In this document: one piece after another, positions 16,440 through 23,739 of the stretch | Numbering within the stretch: position 1 is the first letter of the stretch | Layout of the letters: every line of letters begins with the position of its first letter | Assembly (NCBI GenBank): GCA_045632265.1 | Contig: JAZQWG010000031.1 | Location: 25,060 to 89,059 of the forward strand | Direction: 5' to 3' | Length of the DNA stretch: 64,000 nt | DNA from: Scatosoma sp045632265 | GTDB lineage: Bacteria > Bacillota > Clostridia > Christensenellales > Borkfalkiaceae | Notes under the pieces: generated by a model | Database searches by the model: none | The model's input: the letters and a program-made list of their open reading frames with translations, nothing else | What the model was told of the DNA's origin: nothing | Made by a program: the position numbers and the translations under genes

Positions 16440-16587
16440 GAGCCACTACGGGCGAGTCTTTCTATCTTTCGTTAACGCATAGAAGATAGGGTATCGTCGA
16501 TAGGTGGGTGCAACTCCTAAACTTTTTTAAGGGCGGAGAGCCGTCACGGGCGAGCTTATCTATTCTTTGTTGTCGCATAGAAGATAG
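16440..16587 (+). repeat. Two imperfect 50-bp direct repeats in the topA-trmFO gap
   Basis: Copies at 16440-16489 and 16538-16587, 98 bp apart, share GAGCC, ACGGGCGAG and the identical end CGCATAGAAGATAG. Each can form a hairpin pairing CTATCTT or CTATTCTT with the AAGATAG end. A possible structured RNA or a relic of a mobile repeat; function unknown. The gap (16439-16636) holds no gene. Confidence 0.6.
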
Positions 16588-16636
16588 CAAATTGTAGATA
16601 AAAAACTCTCAAAAAATAAACACAAGCAGAAAAAAT

Positions 16637-17950
16637 ATGGATAAAGTGAAAAAAGTGCTCGTTGTCGGCGGTGGCTTGGCGGGTTGTGAAGCGGCGTATT
16701 ACTTGGCAAACCAAGGGATAGAAACGACGCTTGTGGAAATGAAACCCAAGAAGTTTACCCCCGCGCACGAGAGTGAAAATTTAGGGGAACTCGTTTGTTC
16801 CAACTCGTTGAAAAGCAACGATTATTACGCCAACGCATGCGGGCTTTTGAAAGAAGAAATGCGCCGTATCGGTTCGCTGATTATCAAGGCGGCGGACGAA
16901 ACGAGCGTGCCTGCGGGTGCGGCTTTGGCGGTGGATAGAGATAAATTCTCTGCTTTTATCACGGAAAAAATTAAAAATCACCCGCTTATTAGCGTGGTGG
17001 AAGGGGAAGTGGAAGAAATTCCCCAAACGGACACCCAGTACGTAATCATTGCAACGGGGCCTTTGACAAGCGATAAATTAAGCGAAGACATCGAAAGACA
17101 GTTTGGCAACGATTTGCATTTCTTCGATGCTTCCGCGCCCATTATTTCGGCGGAAAGCGTGGATATGTCGTGCGCTTTCACGGGGGATAGATACGGCAAA
17201 GGCACGGGCGATTATATCAACTGCCCGATGAATAAGGACGAATATTATGCGTTCGTGGACGAGCTGTTAAAAGCGGAAAAAGCGGAATTGCACGAGTTTG
17301 AAAAGGGCGAAATTTTTGAAGGGTGTATGCCTATCGAAGTGATGGCTTCGCGTGGACGTGACACCTTGCGCTACGGCACGTTAAAGCCCGTAGGGCTTGC
17401 GGGGGAAGACGGGAAACGCCCGTACGCCGTTTTGCAACTTCGTAAGGAAAACGAATACGGCACGTCGTACAATCTCGTTGGTTTTCAAACGAATTTGACT
17501 TTCCCCGAACAAAAACGAGTATTCTCGATGATTCCCGCTTTGAAAAATGCGGACTTTATGCGCTACGGCGTTATGCACAGAAATACGTTTATCAATTCGC
17601 CTTGTGTTTTAAGTCGTGATTTTTCGGTTAAGAATAATCAAAGGCTGTTTTTTGCAGGTCAAATCACGGGGGTAGAAGGGTACGTAGAAAGTGCGGCAAG
17701 CGGTTTGCTTGCGGCGATTGCCGTGGCGGATAGAATTTTGGAAAGAGAGCCGTTTGTTTTGGACGATAGGACGGTGTGTGGAGCGTTGCAAACGTATATC
17801 GCTACGCCGAATAAAGATTTCCAACCGATGAACGCCAACTTCGGCATTTTGTCTCCTTTGCCCACGCGCATTAAGGACAAGAAAGAACGGTATAAAACGC
17901 TGGCGCTTCGTGCTTTGGAAGCGGTGGAAGAAGCGCTGAAAAAAGAGTAA
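16637..17950 (+). CDS. trmFO: Folate-dependent tRNA (uracil-54-C5) methyltransferase TrmFO
   Basis: A 437-residue FAD protein that makes ribothymidine 54 in tRNA using methylenetetrahydrofolate, the Firmicute alternative to TrmA. The FAD-binding motif VLVVGGGLAGCEAAYYLA is at residues about 7-24, followed by the family hallmark LGELVCSNSLKSN. Further conserved segments are GRDTLRYGTLKPVG, LVGFQTNLTFPEQKRVF and FFAGQITGVEGYVESAASGL. Length is normal. It follows topA and precedes hslV, as in Bacillus, except that the xerC (codV) recombinase gene usually found between is absent. Confidence 0.96.
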   Translation: MDKVKKVLVVGGGLAGCEAAYYLANQGIETTLVEMKPKKFTPAHESENLGELVCSNSLKSNDYYANACGLLKEEMRRIGSLIIKAADETSVPAGAALAVDRDKFSAFITEKIKNHPLISVVEGEVEEIPQTDTQYVIIATGPLTSDKLSEDIERQFGNDLHFFDASAPIISAESVDMSCAFTGDRYGKGTGDYINCPMNKDEYYAFVDELLKAEKAELHEFEKGEIFEGCMPIEVMASRGRDTLRYGTLKPVGLAGEDGKRPYAVLQLRKENEYGTSYNLVGFQTNLTFPEQKRVFSMIPALKNADFMRYGVMHRNTFINSPCVLSRDFSVKNNQRLFFAGQITGVEGYVESAASGLLAAIAVADRILEREPFVLDDRTVCGALQTYIATPNKDFQPMNANFGILSPLPTRIKDKKERYKTLALRALEAVEEALKKE

Positions 17951-17974
17951 ATTTCTCAAACAAGGAGAAGGGTT

Positions 17975-18526
17975 ATGGAATTTAGAGGAACGACCATTTG
18001 CGCCGTTAAAAAGGACGGAATTACGGCGATTGCGGGCGACGGACAAGTGACGCTTGGGCAATCGATTATCTTCAAAAACACGGCGGTGAAAGTGCGTAGA
18101 ATTTTCGGTGGGAAAGTTATTTTGGGCTTTGCAGGTTCGGTGACGGACGCTTTTGCACTCACCGAACGTTTTGAAGGCATGCTCAATAAATTTTCGGGCA
18201 ACTTGATGCGTTCGGCGGTGGAACTTGCCGAGCTTTGGAGATCGGATCAAGTGGGCAGAAAGTTGGATGCAATGATGATTACGGCGGACGAAAACACGCT
18301 TCTTATCCTTTCGGGTACGGGCGAAGTTATCGAACCGGACGAAGGCGTTTGCGCTATCGGCAGCGGCGGCAACTACGCTTTGGCGGCGGCACGTGCGTTG
18401 TACCAAGAAACGAATTACGATGCGGCGACGATTGCAACGAAAGCGCTCAAAATAGCATCGGAAATTTGCGTGTTCACCAACGACAATATCCGTTTGGAAA
18501 CGGTTGGCGAAAAGAAGGAGGCGTAA
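17975..18526 (+). CDS. hslV: ATP-dependent protease subunit HslV (ClpQ)
   Basis: A 183-residue proteasome-like peptidase that assembles as a dodecamer capped by HslU. Conserved features are TTICAV near the N-terminus, with the candidate nucleophile Thr at residue 6 after a short leader (MEFRG), GDGQVTLGQ, GFAGSVTDAF and IGSGGNYALAAARAL. As in Bacillus ClpQ a few residues precede the Thr, so processing is expected. AACAAGGAGAAGGG is the ribosome-binding site. It is followed by hslU with a 1-bp gap, indicating a translationally coupled pair. Confidence 0.95.
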   Translation: MEFRGTTICAVKKDGITAIAGDGQVTLGQSIIFKNTAVKVRRIFGGKVILGFAGSVTDAFALTERFEGMLNKFSGNLMRSAVELAELWRSDQVGRKLDAMMITADENTLLILSGTGEVIEPDEGVCAIGSGGNYALAAARALYQETNYDAATIATKALKIASEICVFTNDNIRLETVGEKKEA

Positions 18527-18527
18527 G

Positions 18528-19835
18528 ATGGATTTATCCCCTAAACAAATCGTATATCGTTTGGACAAATACATTATCGGACAAGACGATGCGAAAAAAG
18601 CGGTGGCAATCGCTCTTCGCAACCGTTATCGCCGTGCACAACTTCCTACGGAAATTAGAGAAGAAATTACGCCTAAAAACATTATCATGAAAGGCCCTAC
18701 GGGTGTTGGTAAAACGGAAATTGCTCGCCGTCTTGCCAAGCTTGTGAAAGCGCCTTTCGTGAAAGTGGAAGCGACGAAATACACGGAAGTGGGCTACGTT
18801 GGCAAGGACGTTGAAGGCATGATTCGTGACTTGGCGGAATGCGCTTATCGCCTTGTAAAAGCGGAAAAGGAAGAAGAAGTGAAAGCAAAGGCAACCAAGG
18901 CAACGGAAAAACGCCTTGTGCATGCGCTTGCGGAAGCGAAAAAACACGAAAAGGGCGAAACGGCGAAAGAACTTTTTGAAAACGACTTGTTGGAAGGCTT
19001 GAGAAAGGGCGAGTACGACAATTTCGTGATTGAAATGGAAGTGATGGACGTCACGCAACCTATGGAACTCGTGCCCGGCGGTGCGGCAATTTCGCTTGGT
19101 AGCATTTTCGGGGATATGATGCCCCAAAAGAAGAAAAAACGCAAATTCCCCGTCAAGGAAGCGTACCAAATCGTGTTGAGTGAAGAAGCATCGAAGCTCA
19201 TCGACGAAGATGCTATCAAATCGGAAGCGTTGTACCGTGCCGAAAACGACGGTATCGTGTTCATCGACGAAATCGACAAGATTGCGGGCAAGGGAAACCA
19301 ACACGGCGCAGACGTGTCGAGAGAAGGGGTGCAAAGGGACATTTTGCCTATCGTAGAAGGCTCTACGGTAGTGACGAAATACGGACCTATCAAAACGGAC
19401 TTTATTCTCTTTATTGCGGCGGGCGCTTTCCACGTTTCGTCGATTGAAGATTTGATTCCCGAATTGCAAGGTCGTTTCCCCGTATCGGTGGAATTGAAGA
19501 GCTTGACAAAGGAAGACTTTGTAAAGATTTTGACGGAAACGGAAAACTCGCTCACCTTCCAGTACGCACAACTTTTAAGCGTGGACCATATCGATTTGCA
19601 ATTTGATAAAGGCGCAATCGAACGCATTGCGGAAGTGTCGGTGGATCTCAACGCAACCAGCGAAGATATCGGCGCAAGACGTTTGCATACGGTTATGGAA
19701 TACTTGCTTGAAGACATTTCTTTCAACGCAGGCGGCGATTATCCCACGTTCACCCTTCAAATTGATAAAAAGTACGTGGACGAACATTTGCAAAAGCTCA
19801 CGGGCGATAGAAACTTGAAGAAATACGTTTTGTAA
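18528..19835 (+). CDS. hslU: HslU ATPase (ClpY), unfoldase of HslUV
   Basis: A 435-residue AAA+ unfoldase. It opens SPKQIVYRLDKYIIGQDDAKKAV, has Walker A GPTGVGKTEIARRLA (about residues 56-70), the pore loop EVGYVGKDVEGMIRDL, an inserted I-domain (about 105-230) rich in Lys/Glu, and Walker B GIVFIDEIDKIAG. The C-terminus VDEHLQKLTGDRNLKKYVL reaches into HslV pockets. The ATG at 18528 follows GGAGGCG, which lies inside the hslV end. In Bacillus codY follows; here hisS does. Confidence 0.96.
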   Translation: MDLSPKQIVYRLDKYIIGQDDAKKAVAIALRNRYRRAQLPTEIREEITPKNIIMKGPTGVGKTEIARRLAKLVKAPFVKVEATKYTEVGYVGKDVEGMIRDLAECAYRLVKAEKEEEVKAKATKATEKRLVHALAEAKKHEKGETAKELFENDLLEGLRKGEYDNFVIEMEVMDVTQPMELVPGGAAISLGSIFGDMMPQKKKKRKFPVKEAYQIVLSEEASKLIDEDAIKSEALYRAENDGIVFIDEIDKIAGKGNQHGADVSREGVQRDILPIVEGSTVVTKYGPIKTDFILFIAAGAFHVSSIEDLIPELQGRFPVSVELKSLTKEDFVKILTETENSLTFQYAQLLSVDHIDLQFDKGAIERIAEVSVDLNATSEDIGARRLHTVMEYLLEDISFNAGGDYPTFTLQIDKKYVDEHLQKLTGDRNLKKYVL

Positions 19836-19847
19836 AAAGGACAGATT

Positions 19848-21098
19848 ATGATTAACATACCCAAAGGCACGAAAGACGTGCTCCCTTCCGATTCTTATAA
19901 ATGGCAATACGTGGAAAGCGTAGCGCGCGACACGGCGAAGTTGTTCGGCGTGAAAGAACTTCGTACGCCCACTTTTGAACATACCGAACTTTTCCAACGT
20001 GGCGTTGGCGACACGACGGATATCGTGACGAAAGAAATGTACACCTTTAAGGACAAAGGGGATAGAAGCATTACGTTGAAACCGGAAGGCACGGCTGGCT
20101 CGGTGCGCGCGTTTATCGAAAACGGGCTTATCGGCGGAGCTATGCCTACGAAAATGTACTATATCACGCCTTGCTTTAGATACGAACGTCCCCAAGCGGG
20201 CAGACTTCGCGAATTCCACCAATTCGGCGTGGAAATTTTCGGGGCAAAGGGCGCGCAAACGGATGCGGAAGCGATTATGATTGCGGACACCCTTTTGAAA
20301 AAGCTGGGGCTTAACGTGCAACTTTACATCAACTCGATCGGTTGTCCTACGTGTAGAGCAAAATACAATGCGGCGCTTAAAGAATTTTTCGCCCCGCATA
20401 TCGACAGCCTTTGCTACGATTGCAAGACGAGATACGAAAAAAATCCCTTGCGCCTTTTGGACTGCAAGGAAGAAAACTGTAAAAAAATCAACGTAGATGC
20501 GCCTAAAATGCTCGATTATCTTTGCGAAGATTGCGCAGCGCACTTTGAAGCGTTGAAAACGCACTTGGATAACGCGGGCGTTGACTACGAAATCGACAGC
20601 CGCATCGTGCGTGGGCTCGATTATTATACGAGAACGGTTTTCGAGTTTGTTTCCACGTCCATCGGTGCGCAAGGCACTGTTTGTGCGGGCGGTAGATACG
20701 ACGGACTTATCGAGCAGCTTGGCGGCAACCCCACCCCTGCGGTTGGTTTTGCGGCAGGCATCGAACGTTTGCTTATCGTCATGGAACAATCGGGCGTAGA
20801 AATCCCCACGGACGAAGCGCCGACGGTGTATATTGCGGGCATGGACAATGCGTGCCGTGATAAAGCGTTTGCGCTTGCATCTTCTCTTCGTTTGGCGGGC
20901 GTAAAAGCGGAAATCGACCACATGGAACGCTCGGTTAAGGCGCAGTTCAAGTACGCGGATAAAATCGGCGCAAAATACGTGGCTGTCATCGGCGGCAACG
21001 AACTTTTGGAAGGTAAAGCGAATGTCAAGAAAATGGCTACGGGCGAAAGCGAAAGCGTAGCGTTTGGCGATTTCGTTGCATACTTTTTAGGTAAATAA
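19848..21098 (+). CDS. hisS: Histidyl-tRNA synthetase
   Basis: A 416-residue class II synthetase charging tRNA-His. Motif 1 is near IPKGTKDVLP, motif 2 covers YYITPCFRYERPQAGRLREFHQFGVEIFG, the histidine-specific signature is GLDYYTRTVFEF, and motif 3 is VGFAAGIERLLI. The C-terminal anticodon-binding domain (about 325-416) contains VYIAGMDNACRDKAF. Length is standard. No T-box leader is visible upstream; the gene lies 12 bp after hslU and is probably cotranscribed with it. Confidence 0.97.
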   Translation: MINIPKGTKDVLPSDSYKWQYVESVARDTAKLFGVKELRTPTFEHTELFQRGVGDTTDIVTKEMYTFKDKGDRSITLKPEGTAGSVRAFIENGLIGGAMPTKMYYITPCFRYERPQAGRLREFHQFGVEIFGAKGAQTDAEAIMIADTLLKKLGLNVQLYINSIGCPTCRAKYNAALKEFFAPHIDSLCYDCKTRYEKNPLRLLDCKEENCKKINVDAPKMLDYLCEDCAAHFEALKTHLDNAGVDYEIDSRIVRGLDYYTRTVFEFVSTSIGAQGTVCAGGRYDGLIEQLGGNPTPAVGFAAGIERLLIVMEQSGVEIPTDEAPTVYIAGMDNACRDKAFALASSLRLAGVKAEIDHMERSVKAQFKYADKIGAKYVAVIGGNELLEGKANVKKMATGESESVAFGDFVAYFLGK

Positions 21099-21125
21099 AT
21101 CAAACTAAACAAGGGGAAAAGAAAT

Positions 21126-21440
21126 ATGGTAAAACACGTAAACAAAGAAGAATTTGAACAACTTTTACAAGGCGAAAAAACGGTATTTTGCGATTTTTGG
21201 GCAAGCTGGTGCGGACCTTGTCGTATGCTTGCGCCCGTGTTTGAAAGCTTGGCGGAAAAATACGGCGACAAAGCGGAATTTGTCAAAGTGAACGTGGACG
21301 AAGAAGAAAGCCTTGCTATGCAATTCGGCATTTCGTCTATCCCCAACGTACTTGCAATTAAGGACGGTAAAGTGGTAGGCAACAGTCTTGGTTTCGTGCC
21401 TGCGGCAATGCTTTCCGCTTTCGTAGAAAAATATATTTAA
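21126..21440 (+). CDS. trxA: Thioredoxin
   Basis: A 104-residue protein with the classical fold order and the active site WCGPC at residues 28-32, preceded by VFCDFWAS. The cis-Pro loop is GISSIPNVLAIKDGKVV. It reduces protein disulfides using thioredoxin reductase, which is not in the window. AAGGGGAAAAG precedes the start. There is no signal peptide, so it is cytoplasmic. Confidence 0.95.
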   Translation: MVKHVNKEEFEQLLQGEKTVFCDFWASWCGPCRMLAPVFESLAEKYGDKAEFVKVNVDEEESLAMQFGISSIPNVLAIKDGKVVGNSLGFVPAAMLSAFVEKYI

Positions 21441-21454
21441 TAAGGGGAAACACA

Positions 21455-21910
21455 ATGAAAAAAGTGGCGTGTCTTTTGCTTGCTTTGGCAAGCGTAGGGT
21501 GTATGGCGGCTTGTAAAAACGAGGCGAAAATGAAACTTTCGTACGGCGAAAAGTACATAAACCACGAAGATATTACCGAGCCAGAAGAAGAACAAACGTA
21601 TTATATCTTTTATAGAAACGGCACGGGCGAATACCATTATTACAGTTATAGCGCGTATACGATGCGAACATCTAGCTACACCATCAGCTTCCGTTATAAA
21701 ATCGTGGAAGAAGAGAATATGGTATTTTGTTTCTACGATAGCGTAGAATACGACGAAGTGGATACGGCAAAGTTGTTTAAAGATTCTACGACGATATATA
21801 AGCTTATGTACACGCAAGACTTTATCATGGACGCAACAAACGCGAATATGTATTTGACGGAAGACTTTGTAGAAGACGAAATTCCCAACTTTGGCAAGGA
21901 AGAAAAATAA
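21455..21910 (+). CDS. Small predicted lipoprotein of unknown function
   Basis: A 151-residue protein with a signal peptide ending in GCMAAC; the Cys at about residue 20 is a likely lipobox cysteine. The mature part is acidic and Tyr-rich (YYIFYRNGTGEYHYYSYSAYT), with alternating hydrophobic and polar residues suggesting a beta fold. I recognise no family. It lies 14 bp after trxA with AAGGGGAAACAC upstream, and ends at a strong terminator. Confidence 0.72.
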   Translation: MKKVACLLLALASVGCMAACKNEAKMKLSYGEKYINHEDITEPEEEQTYYIFYRNGTGEYHYYSYSAYTMRTSSYTISFRYKIVEEENMVFCFYDSVEYDEVDTAKLFKDSTTIYKLMYTQDFIMDATNANMYLTEDFVEDEIPNFGKEEK

Positions 21911-21916
21911 AAAAGC

Positions 21917-21953
21917 AATCACCCGACGAAGGGGCTTCGTCGAGTGATTTTTA
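21917..21953 (+). terminator. Terminator after the lipoprotein gene (copy 1 of a repeated hairpin)
   Basis: AATCACCCGACGAAG pairs with TTCGTCGAGTGATT, followed by TTTT. Nearly the same hairpin occurs at 22739-22777. On the minus strand it could also serve the convergent zinc-ribbon gene. Confidence 0.88.
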
Positions 21954-21972
21954 TATTTATATTTCGTGATTG

Positions 21973-22314
21973 TTAAATGGAAGAGTTGCCACGTCTTAAA
22001 GCGGTGTTCAATTTATTGATTTCGCCGTTCAAACGAGCGATTTCAGCTTTGTTGCTATTGATTTCGTTGACGTGTTTAATAATGAAAAAGATGGGTACAA
22101 CTAAAAAGAAAATCAAGGCACATTTAGCAATCGACCATTTGAGGTCTTTATTTTTCGCGTACAAACTTGCTACTTTTTGTTCAAATTCTTTCTTTCTACA
22201 TTCGGGGCAAACGCCACTATGTCCGCTGTAAGACGAACAGTTTGCACACATCGCTTTGCCACAAGTTTTACAAACGGCAATAGCTTCTTTGTCAAAATGG
22301 ATAAAACATTTCAT
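21973..22314 (-). CDS. Zinc-ribbon (B-box-like) single-pass membrane protein
   Basis: A 113-residue protein. The N-terminal 45 residues form a Cys/His-rich zinc-binding region: CFIHFDKEAIAVCKTCGKAMCANCSSYSGHSGVCPEC, given here as key residues only. It is followed by a charged helix, one membrane segment (LIFFLVVPIFFIIKHV) and a short coiled coil (KAEIARLNGEINKLNTAL). The start ATG at 22314 has TTAGGAGAACG upstream, so the longer frame is rejected. Such B-box-type proteins are common in Clostridia and uncharacterised. It is divergent from an Xre regulator. Confidence 0.75.
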   Translation of the reverse strand: MKCFIHFDKEAIAVCKTCGKAMCANCSSYSGHSGVCPECRKKEFEQKVASLYAKNKDLKWSIAKCALIFFLVVPIFFIIKHVNEINSNKAEIARLNGEINKLNTALRRGNSSI

Positions 22315-22361
22315 AATCGTTCTCCTAAATTGTATAAATTCCCTTCCGCGGGTCAATTATT

Positions 22362-22390
22362 AATATACCATAGTATTTTAATATTGTCAA
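22362..22390 (-). promoter_or_regulatory. Promoter of the zinc-ribbon gene, within a divergent control region
   Basis: On the minus strand TTGACA (plus-strand 22385-22390), 17-bp spacer, TATATT (22362-22367). The plus-strand -10 candidate TATAAT for the regulator gene is at 22401-22406. ACCAT near 22367 and ATGGT near 22405 are inverted, which is a possible regulator site. Confidence 0.7.
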
Positions 22391-22445
22391 GTAATATTTG
22401 TATAATGGTATTGTAAAAATTGATACTAGCAAGGGAATAGACAAA

Positions 22446-22733
22446 ATGAAAGGGTTATTAAACGAAAATATTAAGCAGTTGCGTTTACAAAACAGCTTAA
22501 GTCAAGTAGAGTTTGCGAAAATGATGGGTGTGACGAAACAATGCGTTTCCAACTGGGAAAACGACAACGTATTGCCGTCGATTGAGATGCTTGTGAAAAT
22601 TGCGGATAAGTTCAACGTCAGCACGGACAGCCTTTTAGGCAGGGAAAGTAAAATGCAACTTTGCGTGGACGGCTTGACGGAAGAACAAATAGGGCATATT
22701 CGGTTATTAGTAAACGATTTGCAAAGAAAATAA
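22446..22733 (+). CDS. Xre-family helix-turn-helix regulator
   Basis: A 95-residue DNA-binding protein. The helix-turn-helix spans about residues 6-60 (IKQLRLQNSLSQVEFAKMMGV, then KQCVSNWENDNVLPS), with the usual STDSLLG end of the domain. The last 30 residues (EEQIGHIRLLVNDLQRK) form a short helix. The ATG at 22446 is chosen; GGGAATAG upstream is a weak ribosome-binding site. It is divergent from the zinc-ribbon gene and may regulate that gene and itself. Confidence 0.88.
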   Translation: MKGLLNENIKQLRLQNSLSQVEFAKMMGVTKQCVSNWENDNVLPSIEMLVKIADKFNVSTDSLLGRESKMQLCVDGLTEEQIGHIRLLVNDLQRK

Positions 22734-22738
22734 AAATG

Positions 22739-22777
22739 CAATCACCCGACGAAGGGGCTTCGTCGGGTGATTTTTTT
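22739..22777 (+). terminator. Terminator after the Xre gene (copy 2 of a repeated hairpin)
   Basis: ATCACCCGACGAAG pairs with CTTCGTCGGGTGAT, followed by seven T. Sequence almost identical to 21917-21953, here with a perfect stem. Confidence 0.9.
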
Positions 22778-22835
22778 AGTTGTTATTCCATAAGAATTGA
22801 CAAACGTTTGTCAAATTCAATTATAGGCTATACTA

Positions 22836-23477
22836 TTAGTAGTTTTCAGCGCGAACTTGGAAGTATGCTTGAGGGTGTGCGCAGATAGGGCATACGTCGG
22901 GCGCTTTCTTGCCAACAACGATGTGGCCGCAGTTGGAGCATTGCCATACAGCATCGCCGTCCTTGGAGAATACCAAGTCGCCTTTAACGTTTGCAAGAAG
23001 CTTTCTATATCTTTCTTCGTGTTCCTTTTCAATTGCGGCAACGCCGTCGAAAAGTTTTGCGATGTCTTCAAAGCCTTCTTCGCGAGCAACTTTTGCAAAT
23101 TCGTAGTACATATCCGTCCATTCGTAGTTTTCGCCTTCAGCTGCGTGCAAAAGGTTTTCTGCCGTCGAAGAAATTTCGCCACCGTTCAAAAGCTTGAACC
23201 AAATTTTAGCGTGTTCTTGTTCGTTCTTCGCCGTTTCTTCAAAAATAGCAGCGATTTGTACAAAGCCTTCTTTCTTTGCTTTGCTTGCGAAATACGTGTA
23301 TTTATTTCTTGCTTGCGATTCGCCTGCAAATGCAGCTTGCAAATTCGCTTCCGTTCTCGAACCCTTCAATACGGGCGTTTCTTCAAACTTACCTGCTTGC
23401 TTGCAAACGGGGCATACTTCAGGTGCTTTGTCGCCTTCCGCAACATAATGACATACTTTACATTCAAATTTTTTCAT
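22836..23477 (-). CDS. Rubrerythrin with rubredoxin-like sites at both ends
   Basis: A 213-residue peroxide-detoxifying protein of anaerobes. An N-terminal rubredoxin-like site (CKVCHYVAEGDKAPEVCPVC, residues 6-25), a central ferritin-like di-iron domain with ligands in FEETAKNEQEHAKIWF and IEKEHEERYRKLL, and a C-terminal rubredoxin site (CSNCGHIVVGKKAPDVCPIC). Classical rubrerythrin has only the C-terminal site and reverse rubrerythrin only the N-terminal one, so this is a double-headed form. GAGGTAAATTG precedes the start, and a consensus promoter lies upstream. It reduces hydrogen peroxide in the cytoplasm. Confidence 0.93.
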   Translation of the reverse strand: MKKFECKVCHYVAEGDKAPEVCPVCKQAGKFEETPVLKGSRTEANLQAAFAGESQARNKYTYFASKAKKEGFVQIAAIFEETAKNEQEHAKIWFKLLNGGEISSTAENLLHAAEGENYEWTDMYYEFAKVAREEGFEDIAKLFDGVAAIEKEHEERYRKLLANVKGDLVFSKDGDAVWQCSNCGHIVVGKKAPDVCPICAHPQAYFQVRAENY

Positions 23478-23532
23478 ACAATTTACCTCTTATTATTTTC
23501 CTTAATAGGATTTAGTTTTAATAACTGATATT

Positions 23533-23561
23533 ATTATAATACAAATTTTTCGCTTTGTCAA
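23533..23561 (-). promoter_or_regulatory. Rubrerythrin promoter
   Basis: On the minus strand TTGACA (plus-strand 23556-23561), 17-bp spacer, TATAAT (23533-23538). The 262-bp gap 23478-23739 otherwise shows only AT-rich sequence; no PerR box was identified with confidence. Confidence 0.82.
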
Positions 23562-23697
23562 TAGATTTTTCAAAAAAATTCAAAAATTTTTGCACTTTTT
23601 TTAAGAAATTTTTATCACGAAACGTTTATATAATTTTTACGCAATTTTAACCGCGCGCATACACGTACGTAATATAATAAAGGAAAGAGCCGAAAGG

Positions 23698-23726
23698 TTG
23701 ACAAGAAGATAAAAAAGGGCTATACT
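23698..23726 (+). promoter_or_regulatory. Promoter of the cardiolipin synthase gene
   Basis: TTGACA (23698-23703), 17-bp spacer, TATACT (23721-23726), 14 bp before the start codon; the transcribed leader carries only the ribosome-binding site AAGGAG. Confidence 0.8.
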
Positions 23727-23739
23727 ATAAGGAGAGAAG

